Source of the DNA: Pseudo-nitzschia pungens
Taxonomy: Eukaryota > Bacillariophyta > Bacillariophyceae > Bacillariales > Bacillariaceae
Reading direction: 5' to 3'
DNA length: 64,000 nt
Assembly: GCA_037355855.1 (NCBI GenBank)
Contig: CM074764.1
Span: 2,294,001 to 2,358,000 of the forward strand
Positions within the stretch are counted from its first letter, which is position 1, and each line of letters opens with the position of its first letter. Position numbers and translations under genes: made by a program. Positions 22,123-33,679 of the stretch are shown piece by piece. The notes beneath the pieces were generated by a model. That model was not told where the DNA came from. It did no database searches and saw only the letters and a program-made list of their open reading frames with translations.

Positions 22123-24401
22123 TCAGCGCAGATTTGGATTTGGTCGGGCGCTTTGGTTGTCCTTTCGGATCGAATCGCTAAGGCGTGTCATCGACACGTC
22201 TCCAAAGGCACGCCTGATCTTATTACATGCTGTACTCAGATCATTCCCTTTATTTAGCAACCTCTCTACACAATCCCATATCAGCTTCCTTCGGGCGTAC
22301 TTAAATTTACAGCTCCCTCTCTCCCTTCTAGTGAAGTCCCTTGCTGGCTTTCGACCACCAATCCCATTCTGATACTCATCCCACATCGCTTCGATAGTCC
22401 GAGGGTGTGGAAAGAGAGTAGCAGGCTTTCCACGCTCAGGAACACCTACTGGTGCAGCGCGTCTCACTGCTCCTCCTCCACCTCCAGCAGCTCTCCTAGC
22501 AGGAGCATACGACAATCCACGAACCATTGCAGTCAGTGTTCGCAACTGCCGCTTTATCTCTGCGAGCTCTCCGAGCTGATGGTTCTTGATCTCTGCCACA
22601 TTAGTTTGAGTAGTACAAATCTTTGCATAGAGTGCATTCCTCCACTCTTGTCCCCCTCTTCCAAATCCTCCCTCTCTGTCTGCTGTATCATCATCAGGGA
22701 TCTCGTCCATGTGCACAACGCCATAATGATTTGAATCTGTTTCATCGGATTGTAATCTTCTTCTCCTCCATTTAGAAGTGAGTATCTGTTAACAATCAGC
22801 TGTCTCAAGTCAGGGGGAACCAAGTCTGCAGCAGTGGCATCATAGCAAGCCCAAAGCAAAGGCTTCGCAAGGATGACAGCAACGCGATCCCCAAAGGCGC
22901 CGCGAATTGCAGGTGTTACAGACGCAGCAAGCCACTCGTCGGTCACTGCGCTGTCCTCCTTCTCCTTATAATAACAGACTCCTCTGTGGCAGAGCCGGCT
23001 TCCAGCATTAATATCCGGCCAATCTAACTGAATTTCCAAGTACCTGTCTTGCATTGCCTTACTAGTCTTCCATCTTGCTCTGTAGTTGACGTCGTCCTTT
23101 CCAGCGCCACAGCGTCTCGACATAGTAGTTGCCCACTTCTTAACAGAGTGGGTCCCTAGTTGCTTGTCTCCTGCAAATCGAAAGCGACCACTTTGTAATA
23201 CTGCTTTCGTTGCTCTTTGGTAGGCAAGCTTGCAGGTGTCAGCCTCCTTGTCAAGTTTCTTTGTCGTGGAAGATCCAGCGCGTGTAGTATCTCCCTCGGC
23301 GAATAGCCACTGGCTCAGTCGACCGGCTCCATGAGTGAGCCATACCTCTAGGTAGACACCAAGTCCAAGCAATACACAGAACCGGGGATCCAAGGAGCCC
23401 ATCAGCAACTGAAGGGGACAGTCCTTTTCCTCGTGTATGTTCTTAGACCAACGCATCTGTGCAGTTAGATAGCCCGGATAGGTTAGACTCTCGCGAATGC
23501 TTGCCTTTCTCATGTGGGACGTATCATCCCCTCTTGCAATTAGATGGAACTGGAACTTGAGCATGGCCCGGTGCCTCAAGTTTAGAATAGTCGGCGCCAG
23601 TCCTATTAGATCCAGCATTTGGATGAACTCATCCAGGGTAAACGCTCTATCGGCTTGTCCCTCCTTTCCAAGCAATCGCGCCTCCTTCTTCTTTACAGCT
23701 TTGATTAGATTGTTAAGTTTCTTGGACTTAGTAGGATTGCCCTCCTCTTTAGTATCATCCCATGCTGAACTGAGTGGCATGAAATAGGAGATTGCTTTCT
23801 TCCAGAACTCCAGAGTCGACGCTCTTGCATAATAAGGGTTGTCCTCTGGACCCGGATCCTCCAGTCCGAATGCCCTGTAACACATCCACTTGTAGATGTG
23901 GTCCGGTTCGACAATAGAGAGCTCAGCATTCGTGAATACCTTGTTGCTGGGGTGGATGATCCCTGTAAAGTGGCTCATCATTTCAAGCAGTGTGGAATGA
24001 TATTGTAGTAGCTGAGTGGGGGCATTAACATCATTCGGAAGGCTTGGTGGTCCAAGATTCTCCCGACGGGGAATAACGGGACGAGGTGGTCTATCGGGCT
24101 CATTCTCCCTTTCAGGGGGTTCTTCTGGAACTTCTTCTTCCTCCTCCTCGTCGTCTCCTTCTTGGGGAGCAGGAGGACGGGGAGCAGGAGGATGAGGAGC
24201 AGCAGGAACAGCACCACCACCAGCAACAGCAGGAGGGGGCGCTGGTGCAGCATCCAACCGGGCGCGAGCATCGGCATCCAGGGGGAATGCAGCTGCGAAC
24301 GCTACGCTGTTTCGTGCTGCATCTGCCCTAGCAGCCCTGAGCCTTGCGCGCCTCTCCCTTTGCCTAATGGCTCTTGGATTCATAGACAGTTGCCTTGCCA
24401 T
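22123..24401 (-). pseudogene. Crypton-like tyrosine recombinase with GCR1_C DNA-binding tail, one frameshift
   Basis: Cryptons move by a tyrosine recombinase and lack RT. The first frame (from ATG at 24401) has a basic start, a Pro/Ala/Glu linker (50-115), then a core with candidate catalytic residues Arg290 (LIARGDD), His418 and Lys421 (GTHSVKKW), Trp444 (RARW) and Tyr454 (QDRYLE), followed by WPDINAGSRLCHRGVCYY, all as in stramenopile Cryptons I know. Lys421 replaces the usual Arg of the H-x-x-R motif. Around 22717-22735 coding switches to another frame that carries HMDEIPDDD and, at 22140-22400, a GCR1_C-type domain (MWDEYQNGIGGRKPARDF ... YARRKLIWD) ending TGA. The switch could be a one-base change, a small intron or programmed frameshifting. 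Element ends are not delimited, as Cryptons lack TIRs. Confidence 0.75.
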
Positions 24402-24880
24402 GGTGTTTTTTCTGTGAAATAGTGAGCAAAAGGTGGATTACAGGGTATTTTGTGAAGCAATCGGAGACGCAAACGAGAGAAATTTCGTTCCTGTCTCCTT
24501 TAATAATGCAACTGACAGTTGCGCACCTCCGTGTTAATATACGGAGAAAAAAACTACTGTTTCAGCAATGTTAAGGGGGTCTGGTTTGCAACCAATACTG
24601 TACTCTCAGCCATTAAAAATGGTCCCATACGTTAAAAAATGAGGCGAATTTAGAAACGTATGTATGTATACGTACTATGTAGTAGGAGTTGCACGGGCGC
24701 GAAGCGCGCGCAACTACGGTTGCATTTTGCCGATACTGTACCGGTATTTTGCTCCACCAATGAAACATTGGACAAGGATTCCATCAACTTGAAACTCTGT
24801 AAAGTAAGTTACTTCGTATTGTAGTAAGGTTACAGTGGGTAATCTTAACCTTACGACCTTCTTACGGTATATTCTGGATG
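24402..24880. other. No gene seen; possible 5' end of the Crypton
   Basis: Mixed sequence with a GCGCGAAGCGCGC hairpin near 24699-24712. The Crypton promoter and left end may be here but nothing marks them. Confidence 0.4.
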
Positions 24881-24883
24881 AAT

Positions 24884-25031
24884 GAGTCTGCGGGAATTTA
24901 TAATTTTTCACGAAAGTGGTACAAATATTTGGGGAACCAAAATATTTGTACCACTTTCGTGAAAAATTATAAATTCCATCCCCAAATATTTGTACCACTT
25001 TCGTGAAAAATTATAAATTCCCGCAGACTCA
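24884..25031. repeat. 148-bp palindromic subunit at the left end of copy B
   Basis: GAGTCTGCGGGAATTTATAA at the left end recurs inverted at the right end, and a middle copy of the CACGAAAGTGGTACAAATAT arm is also inverted. It could be a MITE of the same family or an internally duplicated TIR. The bases flanking it do not match (AAT versus AGT), which favours a duplicated TIR. Confidence 0.75.
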
Positions 25032-25640
25032 GTACGTCATAGCGATACGTATGTAGTATGATCCAATTTTCCTTCAAGAATTACCGTTTCTCCCTCAAAA
25101 TGGAAAAACTCCTGCAGCTGAGGGAAAAAAAAACAAATTCCCGCAGCCACCAAATTTTTTTTGGGTTCAAAATTGGTGGCTGCGGGAATTTGTTTTTTTT
25201 CCCTCAGCTGAAGGAACGTTTTTTTGCTTCTGTGGGAGCGTTTTTTGCTTCTGCGGGAGCGTTTTTTCTTCTGCGGGAACGTTCTTAACGCTGAGGGAAC
25301 GTTTTTTAACGCTGAGGGAATGTTTTTAACACTACGGGAACGGTTAAATGTAGTAATACTACGAGTTTTGGCGAAAGGTAGGTGAATGCGATTGTACCTA
25401 TTGCTCGCGATAGGTAAGTTAAAGCTCTACAATCGCATTTACATTTGTTTCCTCCCTCTTCTTCTACCTCGAACAAGAATACGAGCTGGATCATGACGAA
25501 CCTTTAGCATCGACAAAGCGCCCCCAGCTACGGAGAAGAGAAACGGTTGTGCGCAGGCGCAGGCGCAGGCGCACTTGTCGTTTGCGTTTGCATTCCCTTT
25601 CGGAGCGTTGTCCCCTTGTGCCAAAAGTGCGGCGGAAGAT

Positions 25641-26915
25641 TGTCGCGTCTCCGACTCCACCATGGTCGATTGTCGATTTTGGTTGTATTTCTTAGTGGTA
25701 GTTTAGATTTTGCTTTTAACGCTCAGGTAAGAGGGAATGCTTAAATGTAGTAATACACACATTTCGAAAGCTCGCCAAAACTCCGTAGTTGGCTCGGTTT
25801 TGCAAGACCACTGATTTTTTTCTTAATTCTTTTCGACAACACCTCCAATCGTGCATCGTGCGCTGGTTGCACCCGTGTTGAATTGCTTATTGTTGAGTAT
25901 ACCACCATTGTCAGACACCCAAGTCACTACTGTTGTTGCTGCTGTTTGCTGTTTGCAGAATTAGAAATTATGAAGCGCTTTGCTGAGCGCTTTGCTGAGC
26001 TTTTTGCTGAGCGATTGTGTTTTGGTTTTCGGGTTTTCATGTAACAAATGTTCGATATCCACCCCTGTAAATGAATAATAACTAAAGACAACTCTAACCT
26101 ATCAGATTACAAGCACGTCGGTCTTCAATCCCATCAGTTCTTCTATACTTTGCGGCGCCGGTCGACTTCAATCCCACCATCTGGACGTCCAAGGTTTTCT
26201 ATTGTACCTATGTTCGATATCCACCAATAGAGATGGATATAATCGATTCCCACAAGTGTTCGATACTTAAACGTGGGAGTGACATGGGAGTGACGTGGGA
26301 GTGACACTGCCAGCGGCGCTATTAGGGTACAATCGAAACTTGTAGACCTAGAGTAGCTAAAGAGAGGTCCAACACCTCTCAGTCCCAGCAGTTCTTCTAT
26401 ACTTTGCGGCGCCGGTCGACTTCAATCCCAGGAGTTCTTCTATACTTTGCGGCGTCCGCCGACCTCAATCCCACCACCTGGACGTCCAAGGTTTTCTATT
26501 GTACCTATGTTCGATATCCACCAATGGAGATGAATATAATCGAATCCCACAAGTGTTCGATACTTAGACGTGGGAGTGACGTGGGAATGACGTGGGAGTG
26601 ACATGGGAGTGACACTGCCGGCGGTGCTATTGTTATACAATCGAAAACCTGCTATAACAAATAGTAGCGATCACTCCCTCATCTAAGTATCGAACACTTG
26701 GGGTGGATATCGAACATATGTTGCATGAAAACCGGAACACCAAAACACAAATCGATTGATTGATCTTGTAAAAGAAATCGATCGATCTACTAGCAAGCAG
26801 CAGCAAGCGCTTCATTATTTCTATTTTTGCAACTTGCAAAAGCAAAATCTAAACTACCACAAAGAAATACAACCAAAATCGAAATCGACCATGGTGGAGC
26901 CGGAGACGCGACAAT
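25641..26915. repeat. Long inverted repeat arms of copy B
   Basis: The outer arms (about 77 bp each) contain ACCATGGTCGAT and AAAGCAAAATCTAAACTACC in opposite directions. The inner arms share GGTGGATATCGAACAT and CCAAAACACAA. Arms differ at scattered positions, so the palindrome is not freshly made. Confidence 0.8.
26132..26640. repeat. Two direct copies of a roughly 200-bp unit at the foldback centre
   Basis: The block containing TTCTTCTATACTTTGCGGCG, GGACGTCCAAGGTTTTCTAT and the short tandem GTGGGAGTGAC occurs at 26132-26330 and again at 26385-26640 in the same direction. It sits in the loop of the long inverted repeat. Confidence 0.75.
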
Positions 26916-27741
26916 TGACAATGGTGGAGACTCGACAATCGACAATGGTGGGCACTCGACAATACACTCAGTTCATATATCCGACATCACCATGGTGGTC
27001 GAATTGTCTTATTGTCGAATTCCCGTCGTTGTCGGTCGAAATCAGAAGCAGTTCGAAAAATCTCTTTCCGGGGTCAATTTTCAAAAAAAAAAGGCCCTAG
27101 ACCTCAGAATGATGCAAGGGTTGCTCTGGACAAGAAAAATGTGTTCAAAGGAGCTGTTGCAACAGGATTTGGGCAACCACCATGGTACCGGTCGAAATGA
27201 GAAGTGGTGGTGTGTTGGTGTGGAAAAAAAGACTAGATCCTACAGGTACTCTAAATTACGTGGAAATTTGTACTACAAGTACAGAGTTTTTCTGTTGCGC
27301 ATGTACCGAAAGCTCGCCAAAACTCTGCTGCTCCAGTCTATTCAAGCCTTGATCCAATTTATTTAAGCTTACTCCAGTGTATTTAAGCTTGCTCCAATTT
27401 TTTATATGCTGGTCCAGTTTTTTGGGCACTTTCCCGCAGACTGGGGGAATTTATTTTTTTTCCCGCAGACACCAAATTTTTTTTGTTCAAAATTGGTGTC
27501 TGCGGGAAAAAAAATAAATTCCCGCAGACTGCGGGAGCGTTTTTTGCTTCTGCGGGAGCGTTTTTTGCTTCTGCGGGAGCGTTTTTTGGTTCTGTGGGAG
27601 CGTTTTTTGGTTCTGTGGGAATTTTTATTGCTTCTGCGGGAATTTCTTCATTTTTTCCCCCTTAAATGTAGTTTCGATTCCCTCAACACATGTTTTTTGG
27701 AGGACCAATTGTAGGAAAACATGATTTCCCGCAGACTCAAT

Positions 27742-28556
27742 GCCCTGAAGCGATTGTTTGGACTTGATTTTCAGTCGTGCTCAAACAGTGACTTGATCAA
27801 CACGATTCAAATGAATGAACAAAACAAAGAAAGAACCGGTGAGTCATATCATATTCCAAAGAATTAAGTGAATCGGCATTGTGGAGAACCGAGTGAATCA
27901 GCAAGACTTTCTCCAAACAAGAAATAACACAAGAATCCATGTAAAAGACAAGAAAAGAGAAAATTTTGTAAAACTTAGAGCGATTCATTTTTGCTCATAA
28001 TTTAAAGTAAGCAATGAGCTAAAACAAAATCTCACACTTAGTGCAAAATCTATACGATGATCGTACAGAGCCCTCCAAACATTCTTCGAAGAATTACGAA
28101 GCGCTTTGTAAGGTCGTTAGACTGAGTACAGGTAGTGAGGTTAAGGCTTACAGATCTATCTCCCGTATACGAAACAACGAATCGATACGGAAGATACAAT
28201 TGCTGATTGATCTATCTCCCGTATACGATACAACGGATCAATACAAAAGATACGATTGCGGATCTATTCATCACACGATGGTACGGTGGATACAATTGGA
28301 TCTATCCAAGTGGATACGATTGCAGTGGACTAAGGGAGGAGGCAACAATAAGCACAAAGCCAGTCTTGCGAGTGGCACTGATCAGCCACAGGATCTCACA
28401 GGATCTATTTGTGGAGTTCAAATACGATTGGATCTATTTGGAGAATTCAAAAGCCGGATATGATTGGATCTACACGGAATATTTCGGTATGATTGAACAA
28501 GGATCTATTTGCTGAGACAAATACGATTGAAAAGAGAGAAGGAGAAAAAACTACGA
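27742..28556 (+). other. Leader of the following Copia gag; LTR not delimited
   Basis: From about 28130 the sequence carries spaced repeats of GATCTATCTCCCGTATAC and GATACAATTGGATCTAT-like words. These give open but featureless frames. No matching second LTR was found on the right side, so the element boundary is unknown. Confidence 0.4.
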
Positions 28557-29999
28557 ATGGAAGATACACAACAACAAGCAGTTGAACGATTAAGAGAAAG
28601 AGGCAGACAACAACTCGCAGAGGCACAAAGAAGAAGAGAAGAAAGAAATAGAGAGAGAGTTCAAAGGCAGTTGGAAGAGGAGGAGCTGAGTGTTGAAGAC
28701 CCAAACGAGGAAGGTCTGGCTGCAGAACTCGCTGCAATAGACCAACAGAATGAAGCTGGAGAAGACGACAATAACAGTAACAGCAGTGATTCATCGAGCA
28801 GCAGTGACGATTCCTCTGAAAGTGAATTTGATTCCAATACAGAAACTGAGTCATCCGACACAGATACTGAAGACAGTTACTCAAGTGACTCCAGTGATTC
28901 CAACATGCCATACACCAAAGTTCCCAAGCTGTCAAATTCAGTGGAGGTGGATTTTGAAGGATGGTTCAGACAATTCCTAGCTCATGCAAGCAGAAGCAAG
29001 TATCAAAAGTGTGTGAGCTCAGAGCCACACCCAGACCTACCAAGTGATGGCAAGGCAACAACCTACGCATCCATGGAGAAAGCACAGAAGAAGGCGATGA
29101 GAAAGCACACCAAAGCCCTGGATGATTTGTATACTGCATTCCACAACAACAACACGGGGTATGCAATTATTGAGAAATCCAAGTTTGACAACCGAGCAAC
29201 GGAGGAGCAGAACAAGGAAACCAAATGCAAGTGGCCTCGAGGCAGAGTCCATAGGATCTTTGATGAGCTGTTCAAACTGTACAGAAGGACTGATACGTCA
29301 GACAGGATCCAGCTGGACAAGGACCGAAAGGCAATCAAGATGGGTGCTTTGGACCATCCCAAGGAGATCTTTGAAAAGATATATGGACTGATTCAGAAGT
29401 ACCAGTACAAGACCATTAAACCCACAAACAAGGAGCTGTTTGCAACATTATTGAATACAATCCCACAATATTTGGTGATTACAATCACAAATCAGCTGAA
29501 TGAATTGAAGGAGCAGAAGGCAAGTGATTTTGATATCTGGGAACGCCTTGAAAAGACAGCAACCAACTTGTACAACTCTGTGGTGGTATTGAAAGGCCGA
29601 AGCAGCAACAACGCTAGGGATATGAGCCTATTTGGCACTGAAACATTCTGCAGTACAGACCCCAATGATGCGAGAGACCAATGGACCAACAAGATCATTT
29701 GCTATTGGTGTTGGGGTGAGAACCACAAGGCCTTTCAGTGTCCGAGAAGATAGGCAGGATTACCCAAAATTCAGGCAAATGGCAGCGGCAATGGCAATGG
29801 AAACAACAATGAAAGTGGTCATGGCAACAATGGTGGCAATGGTGGCAATGGTGGAGGCAATGGCAGAAGAAATGGCAGTGGGAATGGTAGAGTGACTTGC
29901 AATATTTGTGGCAAGCCACATCCAACTGAGAGGTGCTGGGAGGATGAAAGAAACAAGGACAAATGCCCACGCAACTGGAAATCATCTTTGAAACCATGA
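28557..29999 (+). pseudogene. Copia gag with two zinc knuckles, split by TAG
   Basis: The ATG at 28557 begins a Gln/Arg/Glu-rich coiled-coil region, then a Ser/Asp/Glu acidic stretch, then the capsid-like region and knuckle CYWCWGENHKAFQC. A TAG at 29751-29753 follows, but the frame continues with a Gly/Asn linker and a second knuckle, CNICGKPHPTERC, before TGA at 29997-29999. The TAG therefore removes the second knuckle. CAG to TAG is the simplest origin. An upstream non-ATG extension is not needed. Confidence 0.65.
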
Positions 30000-30002
30000 G
30001 AT

Positions 30003-31613
30003 ATGCAGGGAGCTGCAATGAGCGTCGACTACAACAGTGTCCAATGCGATTTTATCTTGGCATCCATCATGTTATCCTCCATGCAAACTCAATCACCAAC
30101 AGCACTGCAATTGTGGAATACTCAGCAGTCAGGGGAAGATGTGCCCAAAGGATTTGACCTACTTTATGATGACAATGTGTTTGTGTTTGACAGTGGAGCA
30201 ACAAGCCACAGTTCCAACAGCATGAGAGGCGCCATCAATCTACATGACATTTCAACAACTGTCACCACCCAAAGTGGCAATGTGGAGTCCTGCAGGGTCG
30301 GTGATCTATGTTGTGAGAAGCTGGACAAAGCAGGCAAGTTTCAAAATAAAATGATGTTGAGCAACATGAGTTTCAACCCAAAGTTTGCATTCAATTTGTT
30401 CTCAGCCAATGTTGCCATGGAAAGCGGATGGACTGCTGAAGGCAGCAGGAGCAAAGGCTGGACCCTACGAAAAGGAGATATGGAGTTACGATTTGATATC
30501 AGAGTACCTACGTTGACAAGCTGTGTATGGGTTGGCTATTTCAGAAGGATTGAAGACGCCAGAGAAGTACATGCAGCCACAGCCGTGACAGGGCCAGGAG
30601 TGAAGATGAATATCAATCATGCCCATAGACTACTGGGACATGCCAATGAGAAGAAGATCAGAGCAACAGCGGAGGCATTGAATTGGACCATCACCAAGGG
30701 AGCTTTGAAACCATGTGAAGATTGTGCCAAGGCCAAAGCAAAGCGGAAAGTGTTCCCTATCACTGATACTCACCAAGCAGCAGAGAATCCTGGTGGCAGA
30801 TTGTTTTTGGATATGGCATCAGTGAAGAAACCACAGGATGGATCCCCATTTATTGCAAAGCCCAACTTCCGGATGATTGTGGATGAGTATTCAGGGTGCC
30901 GGTTCGTACAGTTCTTTCAACACAAGGATGATATGATTGAGCCCACTTGTGAACTGCTGAACCATTGGAAAACAAAGGGCCTCCAAATCAACCACATTTG
31001 GTGTAATCCTGCAGGCGAGAATGAAGCTCTGGAGGAGAGAATGCGATCGGCGGACTGGAAGATCCCTGCTGATTTTGAATATACCTCTGTGGATACCCCT
31101 CAGCAAAACAGTGTTGCTGAGACTGCAATCTACACGACTGTGTGTCGTGCCATGGCTCTATGCAGCCACGCTCATGTTCCCTGTACGTACCAGTACAGAA
31201 TGTTCCCTCTTGCTGTGCACTGTGCTGTGCAAGTAGACAGGCTTGTGGTGTCCAAGGCGCACAATGGCGTGTGGGCCACCAAGCATGAGCATTTTTCGGG
31301 CAAGCTCCCACCATATGCTGACCATCTACGAGTATTTGGTGAAGCAGGTGTTGTAAGAAGGAAGCACAGAACAAGCCCTAAAACCAATTACAGGGGCAAG
31401 ACCTCCATGTTTGCAGGCTATTGCCCCAACAAGCCGGGTGATTGTTATTTGATGTATCACCCTGAGACAAACAGCCTGACAGAAACTCGAGATGTTCTCT
31501 GGCTGAATTGTCAATATTTTGCAAACTCCCCAGCTGAGCTTCCCATTGACTATTTTGAGTCTCTGGAGGGCAAATATGGTGCCATCCAACGCCCCCCTGG
31601 GGATCATGAGTAA
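30003..31613 (+). pseudogene. Copia protease-integrase without RT; catalytic Asp replaced by Asn
   Basis: It is in frame with the gag, two codons after its TGA. The aspartic protease motif VFDSGATSH lies near 30181. Integrase follows: GAG-preintegrase (HAHRLLGH and CEDCAKAKAK near 30620-30730), first core Asp in FLDMAS, then CNPAGEN near 31002-31022, where the second catalytic Asp of the DD-E triad is normally found, and the Glu in PQQNSVAE. The codon at 31005-31007 is AAT, so the position is Asn and the integrase is expected to be inactive. The frame ends TAA after GDHE, and no RT or RNase H follows in this orientation. Confidence 0.7.
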
Positions 31614-31844
31614 CAAGTTGTTTAACTGGAAATTATGAGCTTAGTGTTCTATCTAGCGAATCATGTGTTTTCTGTGATAACACTCGATTGCTCTGTGTGA
31701 ACTCTGTATCAGCAATTGAGCAATCATCGCTTACTCGCAAATCTAATGCTCGTGTGTATGTGTTTATTGTATTCATTCCAGTATGGATATACTTTGTATG
31801 GTCGCGGCAAGTCTGCTGGTGCGTGCGACTACATACACATGGTC

Positions 31845-32035
31845 GGAGCAGATCTAGTGCTCAATACTTCCACGTGTAATATCTCTGTTGGTTGCTCGTG
31901 ATAGGAACAGATCTAGTGCTCAATACTTTCACTTGCTAATGGCCTGATCGTGGTAGGAACAGATCTAGTGCTCAATACTACCACGCCCCATTCGTGGTAG
32001 GAACAGATCTAGTGCTCGATACTACCACGACTGAG
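31845..32035. repeat. Degenerate tandem repeat with AGATCTAGTGCTCAATACT
   Basis: Four copies of the core word recur at about 50-60 bp spacing, each next to a TGGTAGGAACAG or similar motif and CCACG. It lies between two converging Copia remnants and may be part of an LTR or 3' leader of either. Confidence 0.65.
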
Positions 32036-32167
32036 TTGCTGCATTGTTCCCTCCTTAATCTGTGCTGTAAGGATTTTGCTGTATGGGAAAGCAGAATTGT
32101 TGAGGCGCTTATTACTGGTTTGATTTGTAGAACACTTCTCTTATATTTGTTAATTTTGGTACTTAGC

Positions 32168-32585
32168 TTATTTGGTCATGAACTCGTTGACAAGGTTGTG
32201 GAAGGCTGTTTGTCCCAAAGGTTTTGTAAGGATATCGGTGTAGTTGTCTTCTGATCTGATATGGTTTACCGAAACAACTTTTCCAGCTTGGTGCTGTCTC
32301 ACAAAATGATATGCCAATGCGATAGACTTCTTGTTTAGAGAACTTGCAGGATTTGTTGAATTCAATACCACACTCTTATTATCCACATAAATATCTGCCG
32401 GCTTGGTGATTGTAACGCCCATGGACCTCAAATGGTATCTCAATCTGATGGCGAGTGCCACTGCATCCTTCAAAGCTGTGAACTCTGCGCCAAAAGTGCT
32501 GGTGTGTACTGAAGTTTGCCTTTTAGATTTCCAATACACCGGCATCAATCCAACAAATGCAACTAACATCTCGGGGAAGGCTCAT
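32168..32585 (-). pseudogene. Copia RNase H remnant
   Basis: The frame encodes the Copia RNase H C-terminal part: WKSKRQTSVHTSTFGAEFTA, YVDNKSVV, and a final HIRSEDNYTDILTKPLG typical of Copia 3' ends, ending TGA. It is truncated on its 5' side near 32585, with no RT. It converges on the plus-strand integrase remnant, so it is a different insertion. Confidence 0.7.
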
Positions 32586-32780
32586 CCTGTATAATATGTA
32601 CCAACAGTAAGTTAGTACCGTACCTCCACCTCCACCACTTCGCGCCAAAAGATTTGTACCAGTATCGTACATACAGTATACACAGTACTGGAAACCTACA
32701 CATCCCCTGCCTATACATACATACGTACTACTACTAGGTATGTATGCAGACATGTAATTTTTTCTTTTACTCAGCCTGTA

Positions 32781-32904
32781 TTTGTCGTTCTGCCACTTGG
32801 GGTCCTGACTCTACGATGGAGGCGACGTTAAAGTCTGGATACGGACTGAGTAATTTAGTTTCACCTTTGGTGATTAAAGTTATTTAAATACGTATATTAA
32901 TTAA
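32781..32904 (+). mobile_element. 5'-truncated copy of an ORF-less retroposon
   Basis: The 124-bp insert is flanked by an 18-bp direct repeat TCTTTTACTCAGCCTGTA (32763-32780 and 32905-32922), a target duplication of the length made by non-LTR retrotransposition. It aligns with the 3' domain of the 1.6-kb insert at 53491-55114: both have CTTGGGG, GAGGCGACG, AAAGTCTGG and a hairpin CACC-GGTG, then an AT-rich tail. It keeps only the 3' end, as expected from incomplete reverse transcription. Confidence 0.75.
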
Positions 32905-32922
32905 TCTTTTACTCAGCCTGTA

Positions 32923-33679
32923 GACTTAGTACTGTGATCTACCTACATTGCTGTCATTTTTTCCAGTCAGCCTGTACACACGGTACTGAAAAGTACTGTA
33001 AAGTACATCATGATTGCCGTCTTGATTTTCCGCCCCACATCTCCCTCGTACAGGATGTGTCATTATTTTCATTTTGGTTTCGGCATTGGAATTTTCTGGT
33101 TGGTCCAGTTGAAAGTGGGATCAAGACGCTTGGTACCATCTTGGAGAGACAAATGGCAAAGAAAGTAAAGGACTGATCACTCTTGAAATCCTTGCTGTTA
33201 TCTTTTGCTATCAAGATAGGGTGGGCTGCAGACCTTGAGTCACCTGGCTTACCCAGATATTTACGAGTACAACGCGCGTTCGAACATGCAGAGGAGGACG
33301 AAGACGATCTGAACAAGGAGGTCCGACGACGACACTAAAAGGTACTGTAATTGAATACCAATCGGAACAAGGAGGGACGACGATGACGAACGGAACTAAC
33401 TGTCTGTTGTTTATTTTGTACTATCACAGCAAGGAGGAATGACGACGACAATCAGAACAAGGAGGGACGATGACGAAGATTGGAAGTCAATCAAAACAGG
33501 CAAAGACGACGAATACCGATCGCAACAAGGAAGACCGACGAATACCAATCAGAACAAGGAGGACCGACGTATACCGATCGGAACAAGGAGGACCAACAAA
33601 GACAATCCATACAAGGAGGGATGACGGGTACAAGGTATACGTAGTTCTTTAAAATATTCTCGAATTATCTGCTTTTAAA
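32923..33679. other. No gene seen; imperfect repeats
   Basis: From about 33340 to 33650 the words GGAACAAGGAGGACCGACG and close variants recur irregularly. An antisense ORF at 33008-33316 has no recognisable features. Confidence 0.4.

Larger units (their letters stand above)
24884..27738 (-). mobile_element. Non-autonomous TIR element, copy B (long foldback)
   Basis: The ends are inverted GAGTCTGCGGGAA copies flanked by AAT on both sides (24881-24883, 27739-27741). Each end matches the opposite end of copy A, so B is the same family reversed. B is larger (2855 bp) and its middle is a long inverted repeat: 25641-25717 pairs with 26838-26915, and 25966-26068 pairs with 26699-26825, giving a foldback more than 1.2 kb across. 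Hairpin clusters with GCGGGAGCGTTTTTTGCTTC units lie near both ends (25095-25290, 27430-27660). No transposase frame is present. Confidence 0.78.

Noticed and set aside
33008..33316. 102-codon antisense ORF
   Set aside because: No motif and bordered by degenerate repeats.
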